A stretch of DNA of 64,000 nucleotides from Nostocoides sp. HKS02 (GTDB taxonomy: Bacteria > Actinomycetota > Actinomycetes > Actinomycetales > Dermatophilaceae), in NCBI RefSeq assembly GCF_009707485.1, contig NZ_CP046121.1, positions 2,976,001-3,040,000 of the forward strand. The letters are read 5' to 3'. Of the stretch, positions 59,966-64,000 are shown piece after piece. Each line of letters begins with the position of its first letter. Positions within the stretch are counted from its first letter, which is position 1. A program made the translations under genes and the position numbers. The notes beneath the pieces are model-generated. The model searched no databases. It was not told the DNA's origin and worked only from the letters and a program-made list of their open reading frames with translations.

Positions 59966-60178
59966 ATGGCAACGGAGCGCACGGGCGGAGGGGAGCTCAC
60001 CGATGGCGCCCTGCAGGACGAGATCGAGCTCGTGGGTGAGCTGGTCGTCGCTGCCTCCGCGAGCGAACGGCCGTTGACCGACGAGGAGATCGACCGGGTC
60101 CTCGGGATCGAGGGTGCGCGCCACGACGAGCACCGGGACGTCGCAGCGCACCGGTCCCTGCGCCGGCAGGACGCCTGA
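59966..60178 (+). CDS. Small hypothetical protein, 70 residues
   Basis: ATG 59966 starts an acidic 70-residue protein (MATERTGGGELTDGALQDEI, then ELVGELVVAASASERPLTDE and EIDRVLGIEGARHDEHRD). The region LTDEEIDRVLGI is a short helix. High third-position G+C supports coding. It lies just before the direct-repeat array of the phosphate transporter operon. Confidence 0.55.
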   Translation: MATERTGGGELTDGALQDEIELVGELVVAASASERPLTDEEIDRVLGIEGARHDEHRDVAAHRSLRRQDA

Positions 60179-60194
60179 GCGCCGTCGGTCTGCC

Positions 60195-60238
60195 GTGACC
60201 GGGCGGTGACCGGGCAGTGACCGGGCAGTGAGCCGGGG
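60195..60238 (-). promoter_or_regulatory. Array of 11-nt direct repeats resembling a PHO box
   Basis: Read on the minus strand there are four head-to-tail units with exact 11-nt spacing: GGTCACGGCAG, GGTCACCGCCC, GGTCACTGCCC and GCTCACTGCCC. Actinobacterial PhoP binds 11-nt direct repeat units with the core GTTCACC; these units differ at one or two core positions. The array lies about 100 bp before the DUF47-Pit operon for phosphate uptake. A small palindrome ACCTG/CAGGT follows at about 60260. Confidence 0.6.
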
Positions 60239-60340
60239 ATGGCTCCCCTGCGGACGCCACCTGAACACCAGGTTGCGCTGGGCGCGGTAGATGGCCGTAG
60301 CATCGTCCACGGCCATCCCCCCGCCTGACCGGAGAGAACC

Positions 60341-60967
60341 GTGGGCTTTCGCCTCACCCCCCAGGAGAACAGCTTCTACGACCTCTTCGCGACGTCGGCA
60401 CGGCACCTCATCGAGGGCTCGCGCGAGCTGACGAAGATCCTCGGAGCAGGCGTGGGTGAGCGGGAGTCCATCGCCGAACGCATGCGCGAGATCGAGCACG
60501 ACGCCGACGAGGCGACCCACGCGATCATCCGCAAGGTCAACAGCTCGTTCATCACGCCGTTCGACCGTGAGGACATCCACGGCCTGGCGTCGGCGCTCGA
60601 CGACTGCATGGACCTCATGGACGCGACCGTCGACCTCATCGTGCTCTATCGCATCGGGGACCTCCCGGCTGGCGTCTCCGACCAGGTCGAGGTGCTCTCG
60701 CGCATGTCCGAGCTCACCGCCGATGCGATGCCGCGACTGCGCTCGATGAAGGACCTGTCCGAGTACTGGATCGAGATCAACCGCCTCGAGAACCAGGCCG
60801 ACCAGGTCTACCGCCGGTTGCTGGCTGGGCTGTTCAACGGCGAGTTCGGCACCGACGCCATCACGATCATGAAGCTCAAGGAGGTCATCGAGGAGCTCGA
60901 GGCCGCCGCGGATGCCTTCGAGGCGGTCGCTCACAAGGTCGAGAGCATCGCGGTCAAGGAGTCCTGA
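60341..60967 (+). CDS. DUF47 (PhoU-like) Pit accessory protein
   Basis: A 208-residue helical protein: FRLTPQENSFYDLFATSARH, ERMREIEHDADEATHAIIRK and NSSFITPFDREDIHGLASAL, the latter being the conserved PhoU/DUF47 metal-binding region with Asp and Glu. It is the usual partner of Pit-type phosphate transporters and is thought to modulate them. GTG 60341 is the start; the stop is 8 bp before pit. Confidence 0.93.
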   Translation: MGFRLTPQENSFYDLFATSARHLIEGSRELTKILGAGVGERESIAERMREIEHDADEATHAIIRKVNSSFITPFDREDIHGLASALDDCMDLMDATVDLIVLYRIGDLPAGVSDQVEVLSRMSELTADAMPRLRSMKDLSEYWIEINRLENQADQVYRRLLAGLFNGEFGTDAITIMKLKEVIEELEAAADAFEAVAHKVESIAVKES

Positions 60968-60975
60968 GTCGCCTC

Positions 60976-61977
60976 ATGGACTGGCTCCCGATCGCAGTCG
61001 TCATCGCCCTGGCGATGGGCTTCAACTACACCAACGGTTTTCACGACGCCGCCAACGCGATCGCCACCTCGGTCTCGACCCGCGCCCTGACGCCTCGCGT
61101 CGCGTTGGGCATGGCCGCTGTCGCCAACCTCGTGGGCGGTCTCATCGTCTGGAAGTTCGGTCAGGTGGCCACGACGGTCGGCAAGGGCATCATCGCTGCG
61201 CCACAAGGTAGCGAGGGGCTGGCCATCTGTGCCGCGGCCTTGATCGGCGCGATCGGCTGGAACCTGCTCACCTGGTGGTACGGCCTGCCGTCGTCGTCGT
61301 CGCACGCCCTGATCGGGGGCCTCGGTGGCGCCGCGTTGGCGGCCGGTGCCGCGGTGAAGTGGGCGGGCGTGTTCGACAAAGTCATCATCCCGATGGTCCT
61401 GTCGCCGATCGCGGGCATCCTGGGCGGCTACGTCGTCATGGCCGCCATCCTCTGGGTGTTCAGGGGCGCCCACCCCGGCAAGGTGTCGCGCGGCTTTCGT
61501 TACGCTCAGTCGATCTCTGCAGCCGCCATGGCCGTCGGGCACGGGTTCCAGGATGCCGCCAAGACCGCGGGCGTGGTGCTGCTCGCGCTGACGGTGGGCG
61601 GGCACTACACGAGCGACAAGGCTCCGCTCTGGGTGCTCGTCCTGTCGGCGGTGGTGATCTCCCTGGGCACGTATGCCGGTGGTTGGCGCATCATGCGCAC
61701 GCTCGGCCGCCGGATCATCCACCTGGACCCACCGCACGGCTTCGCGGCCGAGAGCACGGCGGCCGCGATCCTCTACGTAGCCGGCATCGGCTATGGCGCG
61801 CCGATCTCGACCACGCACACCATCACCTCGGCGATCATGGGCGTCGGCGCGACCAAGCGCCTGTCGGCCGTGCGCTGGGGTGTTGCCGGGAACATCGTCG
61901 GCGCGTGGGTGCTGACCTTCCCGGGCGCTGGTCTGGTGGCCGCCGCGACGTTCTGGGTAATCCACCTCTTCCTCTGA
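60976..61977 (+). CDS. pit: Inorganic phosphate transporter, Pit family
   Basis: A 333-residue membrane protein of the PiT family. The duplicated motif is clear: GFNYTNGFHDAANAIATSVS at the N-terminus and APISTTHTITSAIMGVGATK at the C-terminus, with LPSSSSHALIGGLGGA in the middle. About nine membrane segments. It takes up phosphate (as metal phosphate) using the proton gradient. ATG 60976; 8 bp after the DUF47 gene. Followed by a long inverted repeat that may end the transcript. Confidence 0.95.
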   Translation: MDWLPIAVVIALAMGFNYTNGFHDAANAIATSVSTRALTPRVALGMAAVANLVGGLIVWKFGQVATTVGKGIIAAPQGSEGLAICAAALIGAIGWNLLTWWYGLPSSSSHALIGGLGGAALAAGAAVKWAGVFDKVIIPMVLSPIAGILGGYVVMAAILWVFRGAHPGKVSRGFRYAQSISAAAMAVGHGFQDAAKTAGVVLLALTVGGHYTSDKAPLWVLVLSAVVISLGTYAGGWRIMRTLGRRIIHLDPPHGFAAESTAAAILYVAGIGYGAPISTTHTITSAIMGVGATKRLSAVRWGVAGNIVGAWVLTFPGAGLVAAATFWVIHLFL

Positions 61978-61979
61978 CC

Positions 61980-62052
61980 CGACTTCTTGCCCCGAATCCA
62001 CCGGATCCGGCCCCTGGAGGCCCGGAAATGGTGGATTCGGGGCAAGAAGTCG
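61980..62052. repeat. Long inverted repeat, copy 1 (hairpin after pit)
   Basis: Perfect 23-bp arms at 61980-62002 and 62030-62052 surround a 27-nt loop that can itself partly pair. The arm core is TTGCCCCGAATCCACC and its complement. It lies 2 bp after the pit stop, a position suited to a bidirectional terminator. The same repeat family recurs at 63144-63213. Confidence 0.9.
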
Positions 62053-62148
62053 AGGCGGGTCCACAGAGGTTGTGGTTCCCGCGAGGGCCGTCCACAGGGC
62101 CCTCCCAGTCCTGCGGCGCGCTGAGGCGTCCTCCGCGACGGTGGCGTC

Positions 62149-63171
62149 ATGTCCGGCCGTATCGACGACCTGCCCCAGCCGTTCCTCGCCGCCGAGATCT
62201 CGGGGGCAGCCATCACCCACCGGGTCCTGACCGGAGCCGTGGGGCGCGGTGAAGTCCTCCGTCTGGCCCGGGGGGTGTATGCCGCCTCGGCGGCGTGGTC
62301 GCAGCTCTCACCTCGCGCGCAGCACAGTGCGCTGGCGCGGGCCGCCGCCCGCGCGTTCCCCGAAGCGACGCTCAGTCATCGCAGTGCCGGCCTGCTTCTC
62401 GGCCTGCCCCATCCGCGCGGTCGGCTCGGCGCTCCCCGGATGACCCTTCGTGATGACGACCGAACGAGCCGGACGAAAGCCTGGGTGCAGTTCCACCGCG
62501 GCGAGACACCCCCGGAGCACGTCCAGATCGCTGGGGTTCGGCTGACCACGCCAGCGCGCACCGTCATTGACTGCTTTCGAGAGGAATCGTTCCCCGACGG
62601 CGTCGCGATCGCGGACGGGGCAGTTCGCAAGGGCCTGGTCACCGTCCCCGAACTGGTCGAGCTGCGCAACCACGAGCGGCGTTGGCCCGGCGTGCGGAAG
62701 GCCGCACGCGGCATACCGATCATCGACGGGCGCCGCGAGAGCTGGCTCGAGTCGTACTCGGCGGCCGTCTTCTTCCAGCGGGACATCCCGGTTGGCGTGC
62801 CCCAGGTGATCGTCCTCGACTGGGCCGGCGAGTTCGTCGCCCGGGTCGACGTGGCGTGGCCGGATCGCGGCGTGGTGGGCGAGGCAGACGGTCAGGGGAA
62901 GTATCTCGGCGAGTTCGAGGATGGGCTCGGCCGCGAGCCTGAGGACGTCGCGCGGCGAGTGATTGCCGCGGCGCAGCGGGAGACCCGGCTACGCGACCTC
63001 GGCCTGCAGGTCGTTCGATGGGACACGACCGAGATCGTCTCCAGCCCGCACCGGGTCGTCAGACGGTGGCAGAACGCGGCGTGGGTCGCCGATCCGAGCC
63101 GGGTTCGTGCGCAGTTCCTCTGCGTCTGCCACCGACTCGACCTCACTGATTGCCCTCAATCCACCGTCTGA
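62149..63171 (+). CDS. AbiEi-type / DUF559-like protein
   Basis: A 340-residue protein. The N-terminus has an AbiEi-type winged-helix region (ITHRVLTGAVGRGEVLRLAR, then GVYAAS). The middle contains TTPARTVIDCFREESFPDGV. The C-terminal part has RVDVAWPDRGVVGEADGQGK and Tyr, the D...E-x-D-G-x-x-K pattern of DUF559/Vsr-like endonuclease folds. Such proteins are frequent, often multicopy, in Actinobacteria. The last codons lie inside the second inverted repeat, and the gene is bracketed by two copies of it. Confidence 0.8.
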   Translation: MSGRIDDLPQPFLAAEISGAAITHRVLTGAVGRGEVLRLARGVYAASAAWSQLSPRAQHSALARAAARAFPEATLSHRSAGLLLGLPHPRGRLGAPRMTLRDDDRTSRTKAWVQFHRGETPPEHVQIAGVRLTTPARTVIDCFREESFPDGVAIADGAVRKGLVTVPELVELRNHERRWPGVRKAARGIPIIDGRRESWLESYSAAVFFQRDIPVGVPQVIVLDWAGEFVARVDVAWPDRGVVGEADGQGKYLGEFEDGLGREPEDVARRVIAAAQRETRLRDLGLQVVRWDTTEIVSSPHRVVRRWQNAAWVADPSRVRAQFLCVCHRLDLTDCPQSTV

Positions 63172-63213
63172 GGGCCCCGAGCCGCCCAAACAGGTGGATT
63201 CAGGGCAATAAGT
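63144..63213. repeat. Long inverted repeat, copy 2
   Basis: Arms at 63145-63165 and 63193-63213 pair at 19 of 21 positions. The core (TTGCCCTCAATCCACC; GGTGGATTCAGGGCAA) is the same sequence family as copy 1 at 61980-62052. The stop codon of the DUF559-like gene lies in its loop, so the repeat supplies the end of that protein. It may also terminate pstB from the opposite side. Confidence 0.88.
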
Positions 63214-63242
63214 CGGGGGAGGGGAAGGGGAGGGGGGTCGGG

Positions 63243-64000
<758 letters not shown>

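Noticed and set aside
59615..60934. A 439-codon minus-strand frame over the DUF47 gene and promoter
   Set aside because: It spans the DUF47 gene in antisense and a repeat array; only its last 72 codons look protein-like and are listed separately.

Overview
This window is high-GC DNA with actinobacterial character. Most genes use GTG or ATG starts and many neighbours overlap by GTGA or ATGA. Families typical of Actinobacteria are present: Lsr2, GAF-ANTAR regulators, F420-type oxidoreductases, a class F-like sortase, and a large ATPase-LuxR regulator. I infer a member of the Micrococcales, perhaps near Intrasporangiaceae, but no sequence search was possible. The right third (about 51-64 kb) reads as ordinary chromosome. 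The left and middle contain catabolic, accessory and mobile DNA.

Layout. 1-1.25 kb is the end of an integrated element: an edge-truncated gene with an HEPN-type R-x4-H motif, a membrane protein, and a 3' fragment of tRNA-Arg(ACG) that looks like an attachment site. 1.6-2.8 kb holds a membrane coiled-coil protein, a small ORF and a broken recombinase fragment. 2.8-24.7 kb is a large catabolic cluster. A leftward run has an ABC importer, four MmgE/PrpD-family proteins, two short-chain dehydrogenases, an acetamidase/formamidase, a cyclase-family hydrolase and a frameshifted polysaccharide-deacetylase-type hydrolase. A divergent rightward run has an isochorismatase-type hydrolase, a GntR regulator, a frameshifted tartrate/isopropylmalate dehydrogenase, an acyl-CoA dehydrogenase, a class III CoA transferase, a mesaconyl-CoA-type hydratase and an MFS transporter. 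A CitE-type lyase converges on it. The two runs share a control region with palindromic sites suited to the GntR protein. Together they suggest uptake of an amide- or imide-containing compound, hydrolysis and oxidation to a dicarboxylic acid, CoA activation, dehydrogenation, hydration and C-C cleavage.

25-41 kb is a patchwork of accessory genes. It holds a cluster of exported proteins beside an ATPase-LuxR regulator, several frameshifted genes (PH-like, PD-(D/E)XK-like, HEAT-like, membrane), a GIY-YIG nuclease and an Lsr2 silencer. 41.9-50.9 kb is an integrative, probably mobilizable, element: two different tyrosine recombinases, a TraD/VirD4-like coupling ATPase, a CHC2/TOPRIM primase and an excisionase. 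It abuts an intact tRNA-Lys(TTT), its likely target.

51-64 kb has small metabolic and regulatory genes: a TOPRIM protein, F420-type enzymes, a methyltransferase, STAS and GAF-ANTAR proteins, and a sortase with its probable LAATG substrate. It ends with phosphate uptake: a Pit transporter with its DUF47 partner behind an 11-nt direct-repeat array resembling a PHO box, and an edge-truncated pstB. Two copies of a long inverted repeat bracket an AbiEi/DUF559-like gene there.

At least seven genes are interrupted by apparent frame changes, most of them single-base, between otherwise intact halves. This may reflect base-calling errors as much as gene decay, and it should be settled before functions are assigned.
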